Shown: positions 1 through 9,461 of the stretch, piece by piece | How the letters are laid out: each line of letters starts with the position of its first letter | Position numbering within the stretch: position 1 is the first letter of the stretch | Assembly: GCA_026014745.1 (NCBI GenBank) | Contig: JAOZHS010000002.1 | Coordinates: 124,001 to 188,000, forward strand | From: Candidatus Bathyarchaeota archaeon | Lineage (GTDB): Archaea; Thermoproteota; Bathyarchaeia; Bathyarchaeales; Bathycorpusculaceae | Reading direction: 5' to 3' | DNA: 64,000 nucleotides | Position numbers and translations under genes: made by a program | The notes under the pieces: generated by a model | Database searches by the model: none | What the model was told of the DNA's origin: nothing | What the model saw: the letters and a program-made list of their open reading frames with translations, nothing else

Positions 1-2
1 AA

Positions 3-662
3 AAAAACAGAGAACTAACCGAATCAGAGAAACTAGAGGTGTTAGAGCGGTTCGGGGTGAAACCTGACCAGCCAATCCTCACGCAGGTAGGACGATTCGA
101 CCCTTGGAAGGACCCTTGCGGCGCAATTGATGTTTACAGGCGCGTCAAAGAGCAGTTTGAAACGGTTCAGCTTTTGCTCATTGGGGGGATGGCAACGGAT
201 GACCCCGAAGGTATGCGATACTTCAAAGAAGCCCAACGCCATGCCGCCGGTGACCCAGACATTCACCTTATTTTGACGGATTCAAAAGGCATCAAAGATG
301 TCGAGGTTAACGCTTTTCAACGCGCCTCGCAAGTGGCGCTTCAGATGTCCACGCGTGAAGGTTTCGGCTTAACAGTGGCTGAAGCCCTCTGGAAGGGTGT
401 TCCGGTGGTGGGAAGAAGGGTTGGCGGAGTTCCACTTCAAATCGTGGACGGCGAGAATGGCTTTCTTGTCGGTAGTGTGGAGCAGGCTGCTGAGCGAACC
501 TTGTACCTGTTGAAGAATAGGGAGAGGGCTAAGCAGATGGGTGCCAGCGGGAAAGAGAGGGTGCGGGAACACTTTTTGATTATTAGCCATATCCGCGATT
601 ACTTACTGCTGTTTAACAGCCTGCTAAGCGTCAAACAGCCATTTAGTGGTAAGACGCTGTAA
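3..662 (+). CDS. treT: Trehalose synthase-like GT4 glycosyltransferase, C-terminal part (5' cut by window edge)
   Basis: The reading frame is open from the first bases of the window, so this is the C-terminal ~220 residues of a longer protein; the GTG at 39 is probably internal. It shows the C-terminal Rossmann half of GT-B enzymes: a QVGRFDPWKDP strand-loop, LLLIGGMATDDPEG, and the nucleotide-sugar site STREGFGLTVAEALWKGVPVV. The RFDPWKDP and MATDDPEG signatures are those of the trehalose synthase (TreT)/trehalose phosphorylase branch of GT4, which joins NDP-glucose and glucose to trehalose. Assignment to TreT rather than another GT4 enzyme is inference, because the N-terminal acceptor domain is outside the window. 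Confidence 0.75.
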   Translation, partial: KNRELTESEKLEVLERFGVKPDQPILTQVGRFDPWKDPCGAIDVYRRVKEQFETVQLLLIGGMATDDPEGMRYFKEAQRHAAGDPDIHLILTDSKGIKDVEVNAFQRASQVALQMSTREGFGLTVAEALWKGVPVVGRRVGGVPLQIVDGENGFLVGSVEQAAERTLYLLKNRERAKQMGASGKERVREHFLIISHIRDYLLLFNSLLSVKQPFSGKTL

Positions 663-748
663 GCTAAGACCACGGTTTTGTGTTGTTGTCTTTACGTAGC
701 CACAAAGCCTTATGAAAACCAAGTTTTCTGTGAAAAGTGGTGTAATTG

Positions 749-961
749 ATGACTAAACCCGATTCGCCCGCTCCAAAAAAACCTCGTGACCCTAAAAGAG
801 TTGCTGTTTCCCCCTCGTCGCCTGAAAATCCGCCTTCACCTAAACCATTAAACCGTCCTAACCCAGAAAAGTTTACATGTCTAACCTGCGGCGAAACCTT
901 TAGCACCCGAGAAGAACTCAGTTTGCATATGGAGATGGCGCATCACACTCGGATGCGTTGA
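749..961 (+). CDS. Small protein with one C2H2 zinc finger
   Basis: A 70-residue protein. The N-terminal 40 residues are Pro/Lys/Ser rich and probably disordered. The C-terminus is one classical finger, FTCLTCGETFSTREELSLHMEMAHH, with Cys-x2-Cys and the His pair visible. A TTG three bases upstream is in frame, but ATG at 749 is the better start. Single-finger C2H2 proteins are common in archaea and usually taken as nucleic-acid binding; target unknown. The gene runs toward the nusA end of the RNA polymerase operon. Confidence 0.7.
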   Translation: MTKPDSPAPKKPRDPKRVAVSPSSPENPPSPKPLNRPNPEKFTCLTCGETFSTREELSLHMEMAHHTRMR

Positions 962-1144
962 AGAGAATTGTCTACATAAAGATTATTCGCAAGTTTACTG
1001 ACAAAAGAAGTCAAGAAAAATTGACTAAGAGAAGTAGAGGGAAGCTGGAGGCTAAACGGGCAACCCGTTACAGGACTATAGGTAACATTACGTATCGAAT
1101 CAGCGACGGCTCATCGCCTAGTCAGCCGACAATGCGGCTATAAC

Positions 1145-1582
1145 TTAGGTAATGCTCACGTTCTGAATGTCAAAGTAACGCTTTGCTAAAAAGCGCAAAC
1201 GTTCGGCGTTTTTGCCGTTTTTACCTATTGCGACGCCCTTGTCTTTGGGGTTAACGGTTATGACAGCCATCTTTTTGCCGTCAGTACGTTCGGTGACGCG
1301 GATTTCGCGGACTGTGGCGGGTTTGAGAGCGTTTTTCATGAAGGTAACGGGATCTTCGCTGTATTCGATGATTTCGTGTTTTTTGCCGGTCATGCGTTCG
1401 AGGGTGTGGATGTTACGTCCGCCTTTTCCTATGGCGACGCCCACTTGGCCTTGGTTGACGATGAATATTGCCCGTTCTTGTTCTTCGTCTATGATGCAGT
1501 CTTTTACGCTTGCGCCGCTGATGCTTTCAAACAATGCTATGTACCGCATTTCGTCGCAGGTAATTTTTATGCCAGTTGTCAG
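1145..1582 (-). CDS. nusA: Archaeal NusA-like transcription factor (two KH domains), probable CTG start
   Basis: Two KH domains are visible through their GxxG loops, AIGKGGRN near residue 52 and AIGKNGKN near 121 (numbering from CTG). Archaeal NusA has only the KH part of bacterial NusA and binds RNA in transcription elongation or termination. It is last in the rpoB-rpoA-rpl30e-nusA operon, 34 nt after rpl30e. The first ATG is at 1549, but the conserved family N-terminus (IKITCDEMRYIALFE) continues 11 codons upstream. In that stretch there is no ATG, GTG or TTG before an in-frame stop. A CTG at 1580-1582 lies 7 nt after a perfect GGAGG (1588-1592), so I place the start there, giving 145 residues. 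Confidence 0.88.
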   Translation of the reverse strand: MTTGIKITCDEMRYIALFESISGASVKDCIIDEEQERAIFIVNQGQVGVAIGKGGRNIHTLERMTGKKHEIIEYSEDPVTFMKNALKPATVREIRVTERTDGKKMAVITVNPKDKGVAIGKNGKNAERLRFLAKRYFDIQNVSIT

Positions 1583-1616
1583 TTTTTTTCCTCCAATATT
1601 ATATTATCTTAAATTT

Positions 1617-1934
1617 TTATTCTTCTGTTGGTGCTGTCTCGACTATCTTGAGAATATCTGAGTCCCCAGTTTCGCGGATGCTAAGAGCAGAGATAATGAA
1701 GAGTTTGCTGCAGACTTCAGCGAGATCCATTGAGCCACCTTTGTAGGTTATCACGGGAACCTTTGAGATTTCTCCATAGTATTCGATTTCTTCTTTTATG
1801 TCTTGTGGACAGTTGTTGGCTAAAACAATCATTTTAGCCTTGCCAGTTTTGGCGTTCTGCAATGCAACATTGGCTCCGAAAGAGACTTTGCCAGTTTTCA
1901 CTGCTGACGCTAATGCTTTATCTATGTCTATCAT
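1617..1934 (-). CDS. rpl30e: Large-subunit ribosomal protein L30e
   Basis: A 105-residue protein of the L7Ae/L30e RNA-binding fold, with the characteristic segments SFGANVALQNAKTGKAKMIVLANNCP and VPVITYKGGSMDLAEVC. In archaea and eukaryotes L30e binds kink-turns in large-subunit rRNA. Its ATG overlaps the rpoA stop codon by four bases (ATGA), indicating translational coupling within the RNA polymerase operon. Position between rpoA and nusA is the conserved archaeal arrangement. Confidence 0.93.
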   Translation of the reverse strand: MIDIDKALASAVKTGKVSFGANVALQNAKTGKAKMIVLANNCPQDIKEEIEYYGEISKVPVITYKGGSMDLAEVCSKLFIISALSIRETGDSDILKIVETAPTEE

Positions 1935-4900
1935 TCAGTTTTTCCTCCATCTTTTTCTTGTCTTTCGAAAGTTGACATGTACAATTCAACTAGGCCTGTG
2001 CCGATTGGTATAGATTGCCCAACTATAACGTTTTCTGTTACACCAGCCAAGGGGTCACTTTCGCCTTTAACGGCGGCTTCCACGATGTTGGGAACAGTGA
2101 TTTCGAAAGCGGCGCGAGCAAGCACGCTGGCCTTTTTGCCGCTGATACCGTGGCGACCGATTTGCTGGACATCGCCTGTGGTGGTCATCATGTCTGCTAC
2201 GAGCATAACGTGGCGGACGTCGACGTCTAAGCCTTGGTCTTCGAGCACGCCTTTGGCTTCGTTAACCAATGCGTTTCGGGAGGCTTCTACGCCCAGGGTT
2301 TTTGCGATTTCGTGGATGTTGTTGGTGGTTGTGCGTGAGGTATCGACGCCTTCGACTTCTAAGACTTTGCTGAGGTTTGAGCCATCAGTACGGATAACCC
2401 ATTCACCGCTTTCCTCAGTTACGAGGACACGTTTGATGTCTGGGACACCTTTAACTTGGAAGTCAGGGATTTTGCCGAGCATACGTTTGATTTGTTCAGC
2501 TTTCTTGGGTTTAATTTCGACGGTCGTGTCGGTGACTGTGACGGTTGCGTTTTGTAGTTCGAGACGGTCTTTTAATTCGTCCATGGTTATGTTGCGGTCG
2601 TCCATCATTTGCTTGTTGAGTTCGATTATGATTTCTTCGCGCACGGGGTCTTCATAGATGGCTGAGGCGAGGTTTTCTACGCTGGTGTAAATGATGTTTC
2701 GGGCTACTTCGACGGCGCCTTCTTTGCTTTTCGCGTGGTCACCGGTCAAGTAGATGGTCATGATTGGGGTTGAGGGGATTCTGCGTGCGTCAACGATTTC
2801 GATTAACCGAGGCAAACCTAAGGTGACGTTTTGTTCTTTGACACCTGCATAGTGGAAGGTTCTAAGCGTCATCTGTGTACCAGGTTCACCGATAGATTGA
2901 GCTGCAACAATGCCGACTGCTTCACCGGGCTCCATTAGGGCACGTTTGTATTGTTCAGCGGTTATGGTGACTGCTTTTTTGACGCCCTTCTCAGATAGTT
3001 TTGTCTTGGCTAAGTTTGTTTTAAGCTGGTTTAGCAGGATAGGAGTGATTTGGTCCTCTACGCTCTTTAGTTGTTTCTTGATGTAATCAGCAGATGCGTT
3101 TTCCACGGTTTTTTCTTCACCGAGCCGAACTTGGTCGATTAGTCGGCTGACGTTGACGGCTTTACCGTGGTCACTTTTAGCGGGGTCCACGCCGTCTTCT
3201 CCGTAGCGGAACTGGATAATGTCACCAGCGGAGTCGCGTACGGTGCTGTCGTATTCAAGGCGGATGTGTTCAAGCGCGTTAATTAATCGACGCTGCATGT
3301 AACCGCTTTGTTGAGTACGCACGGCTGTGTCGACGAGACCTTCTCTGCCACCCATAGCGTGGAAGAAGAACTCGATTGCGTCAAGTCCAGTCTGGTAAGA
3401 GTTATAGACGAAGCCTCGGGCTCTTGGTGAGGGGTCGTTGGGTATGAAGTGGGGCAAAGCTCGGGCTGCGTAGCCTCTAAGGATACGTTTGCCTCGGACT
3501 GACTGTTGCCCAACGCAAGCTGCCATCTGACCGATGTTTAGGCTGCTGCCTCTTGCGCCAGTACGAGTCATAACGATGCCTGCGTTTTCCAGTGTGAAGT
3601 CGTCGTCTGCTATTTTGCCTGATTCGTCTCGGGCTACGGCGAGTTCGTGCATGACGTAGATTTCGAAGGATTCCTCCATGGTTTGACCTGGGAGGCGTGG
3701 GAGGGTTCCGTTGCGGTAGTTTTGGATGTGTTCGTCGATTTTCTTTTGGATGCGGTCCATGGTTTTTGCCATGCGGTTGCGAGCGCGTGGTGAGAGGACA
3801 AGTTGGTCGTAAGTGTAGCTGAAGCCTCTCATGGATATGTAGAGTTTGAGCAGGTGAGTAACGTTGTTGAGGAATTGTCGTCCTGCTTGGGTGCCGTAGT
3901 CTTTGATGATGCGGTGGAGTAAGCTTTCTGATTGTTCAGAGCCGATGCTTCTGCGGTCAATGATACCTGAAACCAGTTGACCATTGCGGACAACGACGTA
4001 GGCGTCGTGTTTGCATTCTTCTTCTTCACATTTTGCGCATCCTTGGCAAATGTTTGCCTTCAAGACGTAGTTGAGTGTCTTGGGTAAGAAGAGGCTGAAG
4101 ATTTGTTTGCCGCTCCACATGGGTACGGGTTCTTTGATTTCTGGTTCAGGTAGGTCGCCTTGGTAGTTGGTTGTTGTGAGTAAGCGGTCGATTTGTCCTC
4201 GGGTGAGGTAGCTGCCTGTTCGAGTGAAGTAGTATGCACCGGTGATGAAGTCTCTGATGGCGCCAATGATGGGTCCGCCGAATCTGGGTGAAAGAATCTG
4301 GTCCTGCACCTGCATGAGCAGCAAGGATTCTGTGCGGGCTTCTTCGCTCTGTGGAACGTGGAGGTTCATTTCGTCGCCGTCAAAGTCTGCGTTGTAGGGT
4401 GGGCAGACACAGAGGTGCATACGGAAGGTCTTGTAGGGTAAGACGCGTACGTAGTGGGCCATGATGGACATGCGGTGGAGTGAGGGCTGTCGGTTAAAGA
4501 TGGCGATGTCGCCGTTCTTGAGATGACGTTCTACGACGAAGCCTAATTCAACGGCTTCCGCGATTTTTGTGCGGTCCACGACGAATTCAAGGCGGATACG
4601 TTTGCCGTCGGGGCGAATAATGTAGAGTGCACCCGGATAGTTTTCGGGGCCGTTAACGACAAGTTTCTTCATTTCTTCAATGTTCCATGCCGTTACCTTT
4701 TCTGGTACGGATAGGCGCATGGCTACATCTTGGGGTACACCAACCTCGTTAATGTCAAGGTTAGGATCAGGTGAAATGACGGTACGCGCAGAGAAGTCTA
4801 CACGTTTGCCTGAGAGGTTGCTTCGGAAACGACCTTCTTTACCTTTGAGTCGTTGGCTGAGGGTTTTTAGAGCTCTGCCACTGCGGTGCCTTGCAGGTGG

Positions 4901-5767
4901 AATGCCTGATGCCTCGTTGTTAAAGTAAGTAGTAACATGGTACTGCAAAAGTTCGGAGAGGTCTTGGATGATCAGGGTAGGTGCACCTGCTTCCATGTTT
5001 TCTTTTAGACGCTGGTTAATGCGGATAATGTCGACCAGTTTGTGGGTTAAGTCGTCTTCACTGCGGATACCTGATTCCAGAGTGATTGAGGGACGCACAT
5101 ACACTGGTGGGACAGGGAGAACTTGGAGAACCATCCATTCGGGGCGTGCAACTTTGGGGTTGAAACCCAAAATCTCAAGATCCTCATCAGAGACACGTTC
5201 GAGACGTTCACGTATCATGCTAGGTGTTAGGGGCTCGGAGCCTGCCTCGGTTTGTTCTATGAATTTGGTTGGTTTCTCGAAGGTGATTTTGAATTGAGGC
5301 GCCGCGCAGTAGGGACATTGTTTGGCTTTGATGTCTGCCATGATTTCTTTGTAGACTTCGTCGGGTATGGCGCCGAGGAGTTCGTTGAAGCGTTCGATTC
5401 TTTGGCGTGCTTTCTTGGATGCGTCTTCGCTTAGAAGTATGCGTCCGCAGGTGCGGCAGGTGGATTTGAGGAGGTCGAAGATGATTTTTGTGAATTCAAT
5501 GTGGACAATTGGGACAGCTAATTCGATGTGCCCGAAGTGTCCTGGGCAGCGGATGGCGGTGTTGCCGCAGGTTTTGCAGCGTTGGCGGGGTTCAAGGGTG
5601 CCCAGTCTGCCGTCCATGAGTCCGGCGGTTATGGGTGCGCCGTCTTCGTCGTAGGTGTCTGGGGTTTGGATTTCTACGACAGATTGTTTTCTGAGGTCTT
5701 TGGGTGAGATAAGTCCGAATGAAATTTCATCTACTACTTTGTGGATTAATTCTTCCTGTTGTGCCAT
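1931..5767 (-). CDS. rpoA: DNA-directed RNA polymerase subunit A (A' and A'' in one chain)
   Basis: A 1278-residue unsplit largest subunit. An N-terminal zinc site (CKTCG...CPGHFGH) is followed by a second one (CRTCG...CPYC), then the active-site NADFDGDEMNLH near residue 460, whose three Asp bind catalytic Mg2+. The bridge helix and trigger loop follow, with GEPGTQMTLRTFHYAG, then the A''-type C-terminus (GLPRLIEIVDARRIPSTP). In many archaea this chain is split into rpoA1 and rpoA2; here the frame is uninterrupted. One nucleotide separates it from rpoB and it overlaps rpl30e. Part of the multisubunit RNA polymerase core. Confidence 0.97.
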   Translation of the reverse strand: MAQQEELIHKVVDEISFGLISPKDLRKQSVVEIQTPDTYDEDGAPITAGLMDGRLGTLEPRQRCKTCGNTAIRCPGHFGHIELAVPIVHIEFTKIIFDLLKSTCRTCGRILLSEDASKKARQRIERFNELLGAIPDEVYKEIMADIKAKQCPYCAAPQFKITFEKPTKFIEQTEAGSEPLTPSMIRERLERVSDEDLEILGFNPKVARPEWMVLQVLPVPPVYVRPSITLESGIRSEDDLTHKLVDIIRINQRLKENMEAGAPTLIIQDLSELLQYHVTTYFNNEASGIPPARHRSGRALKTLSQRLKGKEGRFRSNLSGKRVDFSARTVISPDPNLDINEVGVPQDVAMRLSVPEKVTAWNIEEMKKLVVNGPENYPGALYIIRPDGKRIRLEFVVDRTKIAEAVELGFVVERHLKNGDIAIFNRQPSLHRMSIMAHYVRVLPYKTFRMHLCVCPPYNADFDGDEMNLHVPQSEEARTESLLLMQVQDQILSPRFGGPIIGAIRDFITGAYYFTRTGSYLTRGQIDRLLTTTNYQGDLPEPEIKEPVPMWSGKQIFSLFLPKTLNYVLKANICQGCAKCEEEECKHDAYVVVRNGQLVSGIIDRRSIGSEQSESLLHRIIKDYGTQAGRQFLNNVTHLLKLYISMRGFSYTYDQLVLSPRARNRMAKTMDRIQKKIDEHIQNYRNGTLPRLPGQTMEESFEIYVMHELAVARDESGKIADDDFTLENAGIVMTRTGARGSSLNIGQMAACVGQQSVRGKRILRGYAARALPHFIPNDPSPRARGFVYNSYQTGLDAIEFFFHAMGGREGLVDTAVRTQQSGYMQRRLINALEHIRLEYDSTVRDSAGDIIQFRYGEDGVDPAKSDHGKAVNVSRLIDQVRLGEEKTVENASADYIKKQLKSVEDQITPILLNQLKTNLAKTKLSEKGVKKAVTITAEQYKRALMEPGEAVGIVAAQSIGEPGTQMTLRTFHYAGVKEQNVTLGLPRLIEIVDARRIPSTPIMTIYLTGDHAKSKEGAVEVARNIIYTSVENLASAIYEDPVREEIIIELNKQMMDDRNITMDELKDRLELQNATVTVTDTTVEIKPKKAEQIKRMLGKIPDFQVKGVPDIKRVLVTEESGEWVIRTDGSNLSKVLEVEGVDTSRTTTNNIHEIAKTLGVEASRNALVNEAKGVLEDQGLDVDVRHVMLVADMMTTTGDVQQIGRHGISGKKASVLARAAFEITVPNIVEAAVKGESDPLAGVTENVIVGQSIPIGTGLVELYMSTFERQEKDGGKTE

Positions 5768-5768
5768 C

Positions 5769-8700
5769 TTAAGCCTTCTCCTTTAGTCTTAATTTTGGTG
5801 TAATACAGAGGCTTTGAAGCTCCTGTAACAGAAGCTTGAAAGCGTAAGACACGATAACTGGGGAAATCTTTGCTTTTTCATCGCAGATTTTGCATACGTA
5901 GCGGCGTTGTTTCATGTCGAAGTAAGCGATTTGTCCGCAGTTCTCGCAGATATAGAGCGTGTACTTGTCGGATTCTTCCAGCAACCTGTCTCGAAGTAGC
6001 ATTGCAGCGCCGTGACCGATGAGGCAGTCTCGTTCCATTTCTCCGAAACGTAGACCACCACCGCGAGCGCGACCTTCAGTTGGCTGCCGAGTGAGCATCT
6101 GGACTTGACCGCGAGCACGAGCATGGATCTTGTCTGCAACCATGTGGTGTAGCTTCTGGTAGTAAACGATGCCTACGAAGACGTCGGCGACGAATTTTTC
6201 GCCTGATGCGCCGTTGTAGAAGACTTCACTGCCAGTGTGGCTAAAGCCGAGTTTGACGAGGTTTTTGCGGACTTCGTCGGGACCTTCGTTCGCGAAGGGT
6301 GTTCCGTCGCCGGGTTTGCCTCGTGCAGCTGCTGCTTTGCCGCAGAGTGATTCGATGAACTGGCCGATGGTCATACGGCTTGGGATAGCGTGTGGGTTAA
6401 TGATGAGGTCGGGGACTATGCCGTCTTCAGTGAATGGGAGGTCTTCTTGGGGTACGATTAAGCCTATGACTCCTTTCTGTCCGTGGCGGCTTGCAAATTT
6501 GTCGCCGAGTTCAGGGACACGTTGGTCACGGACACGGACTTTGACGAGTTTGCTGCCTTCGCCTGATTCAGTGATAAAGATGCCGTCGACGATGCCTGTT
6601 TCGGATGGGCGCATGTCTACGGATGTGTCGCGCATGCTGGGTCCTTTGACTTCGAATTCTTTGTATTCTTCAAGGAATCTGGGCGGGCTGATTCTACCGA
6701 TGAGGACGTCTCCGCCGATGACTTGTGATTCGAGTCCGATGATTCCGTCGGGTTCGAGAAGACGGTAATATTGTTCACCGCGGTAGCCACGTGTGCCAGG
6801 TTCGGGCACGGTGAAGCGGTCTTTTAAGCCTCCGAGGTATTGGCGGCATTCCGCTTCGTAAATGCGGTAGAAGGTGCTGCGTGCGAGTCCACGTTCGATG
6901 CTTGCTTTGTTGAATATGATGGCGTCTTCCATGTTATAGCCTTCAAAGCTCAAAACAGCGACAACACAGTTCTGTCCTGTGGGGCGTTGCTTGTAGCCCA
7001 TGACATCCATGTTTTCGGTTTGCACAAGTGGAACTTGTGGGTAGTGCAGGATGTGGCTGCGGCTGTCAACGCGGTGGTGGAAGTTGGTGCCATAAACACC
7101 TAGTGCCTGTTTTGCCATAGCGGCTTGGTATGAGTTACGTGGTGACTGGTTGTGTTCGGGGTAGGGAATGGTTGAGGCGCAGATACCAAGGATAGTGTAG
7201 GTGGCGATTTCTACGTGGCTAGTTTGAGGTTTGATGTCGTCATAGTCGATAGCTATGTAGGCGTTTTCTTCTTCTTCCGCGTCAAGATACTCGACAAGGC
7301 CGTTTTTGACGAGGTCTTCCCAGGTCCATTCGCCTAAACCGATTTTCTCAAAGTGCTTGCTTTGGAGTTTAGGTATGCCGTTTTCTACGATGATAAGGGG
7401 TCGTCTGACGCGTCCTTCATCGCAGTTGGCGTGGACTTCTTCAGTTTCGGTTTGTTGCTTAGAGAAGTATGTTACGTTGACTTCGGTTGAGATTTCTCCG
7501 GCTCTGCGGCGTTGGCGGAAGGATTCCACCATTTCTTTGGCGTTGTTGCAGTAGCCGATGATGTTGCCGTCCACGAAGACTTTGGCGCCTGAAATGCGCA
7601 GGTCGGTGCTTGCTTCATATGCTGGGACGGTTCCCATCTCGAAAAGCAGTTGCCGTACGCGGTCAGGGTTTACGCCGACAGCGATGGATGCGGATAGAGC
7701 GAGGTTCTTTACGAGGCCACAGTTTGAGCCTTCAGGGGTTTCGTTTGGACAGAGTCTGCCCCAGTGGGTGGGGTGTAAGTCTCTGGCTTCGAAGTTGGGT
7801 TGGCTTCTGCTCAGGGGTGACTGGAGCCTGCGGAGGTGGCTAAGGGTGGAGATGTAGTTGGTGCGGTCGAGAAGTTGGGTGATGCCGACTCTGCCTCTGC
7901 CCCAGTTACCAGTTGCTAATGCATGCTGGAACCGTTCTGTGATGATGCCGGGGCGGACAGCTGCGGAGACGGTGATTATTGGGCCTTTAACGCCGATGCG
8001 TTCAAGCTGGTACTTGATGTCTCGGGTTAAGTTGCGGAATGAAACACGGAATAAGTCTGCGAGTAGGGGTCCACCGAGGCGTAGACGTTTGTTTTTGAAG
8101 TGGTCTTTGTCGTCTGGTTGGCGCCTGCCCATTTTGAGTTGGATAACGCGGTAGGCCATTTCGCCGAGGAATATGGCTTTTTCTTTTCGGTTTTTGTCGC
8201 TTCGGCCCAAGTGTGGAAGGAAGTTTTTGTCCAGCGCGGTTTCGGCTTTTTGGACACGGTATTCTTCAACTTGTCCGTGGGCAACGCGGTTGCCGATGAA
8301 GAGTATGGCGTCTTGGGGTGTATCAACGCCGATGGCTTTCTCGAATGAGGCGCCGAGGTGGGTTTGGATGTCGTTGTCAAGAGATACGGCTTCTGCGATG
8401 TCTTTGTCTTTTTCCATGCTTAATGCGCGCATGATGACGACGAAGGGGATTTCGGTGGGGACACCGGGCATGGTGACGTAGATTGCGTCGTCGGATTTGA
8501 GTTTAAGTTCTATTCTGGCGCGGAAGCCAACTGTTGTGGAGAAGATTTTTGCTTGATAAACTGGAGAGGTGCCTTTTTCGTCGATGTCTACGATGACGCG
8601 GTTGGGGGCAAGGTCTTCCATGGCGACGATGACGCGTTCGGAGCCGTTAACTACGAAGTATCCTCCTGCGTCGTCGGGGTCTTCGCCTGCTGCAATGAGT

Positions 8701-9143
8701 TCTTCGCGGCTTAGTTGACTTAGGAAGCAAAGTTTGCTCTTTAGCATAACGGGGATGTTGCCGATGTATACGAGTTCGGTGTCTTGTTCGCGTCCATCAA
8801 TTATGGGAGTCATTTCCAACGCGATAGGCGCCGAATATGCTAAGTTTCTTAGGCGTGCTTCCATGGGGTAAATTTCATGTTTGGTCCCGTCCACTTCGGT
8901 GGCGTAGGGGCCGGTGATGCGTGATTGGGGGTCGATAACCCAGATTTGTCCGAGTTTGACTTTGTAGGGGCTTTCTGGAACCTCTATGGGGATTTCTGCG
9001 ACTTCATCTACGACTTCTTGGAGTCCGTGGTCGATGAATTCGTTGTAACTGTCAAGATGCTGGCGTACTAGGCCTTTTTCGTTGAAGAATGTTTTGAGCA
9101 GGTTATGTATGTCGTCTTTTTGAATTTTTTGTGTGGTCGTCAA
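5769..9143 (-). CDS. rpoB: DNA-directed RNA polymerase subunit B (unsplit)
   Basis: A 1124-residue unsplit second-largest subunit. It has the fork/lobe region, RRLQSPLSRSQPNFEARDLHPTHWGRLCPNETPEG near residues 440-475, the hybrid-binding RHGQKGVIG near 875, and a C-terminal zinc ribbon (CENCG...CKIC). It starts at TTG: an in-frame stop lies two codons upstream (TAA AGT TTG) and a GGGAGA sequence sits about 8 nt before it. It is first in the operon. The rpoH gene that often precedes rpoB in archaea is not found in the upstream 300 bp. Confidence 0.97.
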   Translation of the reverse strand: MTTTQKIQKDDIHNLLKTFFNEKGLVRQHLDSYNEFIDHGLQEVVDEVAEIPIEVPESPYKVKLGQIWVIDPQSRITGPYATEVDGTKHEIYPMEARLRNLAYSAPIALEMTPIIDGREQDTELVYIGNIPVMLKSKLCFLSQLSREELIAAGEDPDDAGGYFVVNGSERVIVAMEDLAPNRVIVDIDEKGTSPVYQAKIFSTTVGFRARIELKLKSDDAIYVTMPGVPTEIPFVVIMRALSMEKDKDIAEAVSLDNDIQTHLGASFEKAIGVDTPQDAILFIGNRVAHGQVEEYRVQKAETALDKNFLPHLGRSDKNRKEKAIFLGEMAYRVIQLKMGRRQPDDKDHFKNKRLRLGGPLLADLFRVSFRNLTRDIKYQLERIGVKGPIITVSAAVRPGIITERFQHALATGNWGRGRVGITQLLDRTNYISTLSHLRRLQSPLSRSQPNFEARDLHPTHWGRLCPNETPEGSNCGLVKNLALSASIAVGVNPDRVRQLLFEMGTVPAYEASTDLRISGAKVFVDGNIIGYCNNAKEMVESFRQRRRAGEISTEVNVTYFSKQQTETEEVHANCDEGRVRRPLIIVENGIPKLQSKHFEKIGLGEWTWEDLVKNGLVEYLDAEEEENAYIAIDYDDIKPQTSHVEIATYTILGICASTIPYPEHNQSPRNSYQAAMAKQALGVYGTNFHHRVDSRSHILHYPQVPLVQTENMDVMGYKQRPTGQNCVVAVLSFEGYNMEDAIIFNKASIERGLARSTFYRIYEAECRQYLGGLKDRFTVPEPGTRGYRGEQYYRLLEPDGIIGLESQVIGGDVLIGRISPPRFLEEYKEFEVKGPSMRDTSVDMRPSETGIVDGIFITESGEGSKLVKVRVRDQRVPELGDKFASRHGQKGVIGLIVPQEDLPFTEDGIVPDLIINPHAIPSRMTIGQFIESLCGKAAAARGKPGDGTPFANEGPDEVRKNLVKLGFSHTGSEVFYNGASGEKFVADVFVGIVYYQKLHHMVADKIHARARGQVQMLTRQPTEGRARGGGLRFGEMERDCLIGHGAAMLLRDRLLEESDKYTLYICENCGQIAYFDMKQRRYVCKICDEKAKISPVIVSYAFKLLLQELQSLCITPKLRLKEKA

Positions 9144-9461
9144 ACTTTAATTCTCCCAAAATTCTTTGATGACTAATTGATAATTATAACTGTTATTTTT
9201 CAACTTGCAATTCCTCCAATATGAAGTGGCGCCAACTTGAAAAAGGACTTCTCCCAACTTTTCTAAGAGCACAAACACATGCTACGCATCTTGCATATAA
9301 ACTTTTTTATGTGTATTGGGGCATAAGCAACAACTACCTAAACTTTCATAGAGCAAAACACCAAAAAACCGCTACAAATTCACAGGTCCACACCTAAAAA
9401 ACCGAAAGCACCACAAGCAAAGCCCTAAACCGCCAAACCAATCAAACCAGCAAGTTTACAG
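9144..9461. promoter_or_regulatory. Upstream region of the rpoB-rpoA-rpl30e-nusA operon
   Basis: An AT-rich gap of 318 bp with no plausible gene. Two TATA-like boxes face rpoB on the minus strand: TTTATATG around 9297-9304, with a purine-rich stretch upstream that could be a BRE, and TTATAATTATC around 9176-9192, nearer the gene. Which is used cannot be told by eye. The left third (9340-9460) is C/A-rich on the plus strand and holds nothing recognisable. Confidence 0.4.

Noticed and set aside
958-1143. 61-codon frame after the zinc-finger gene
   Set aside because: TTG start overlapping the previous stop, basic low-information composition, no ribosome binding site; more likely the 3' region between convergent genes.
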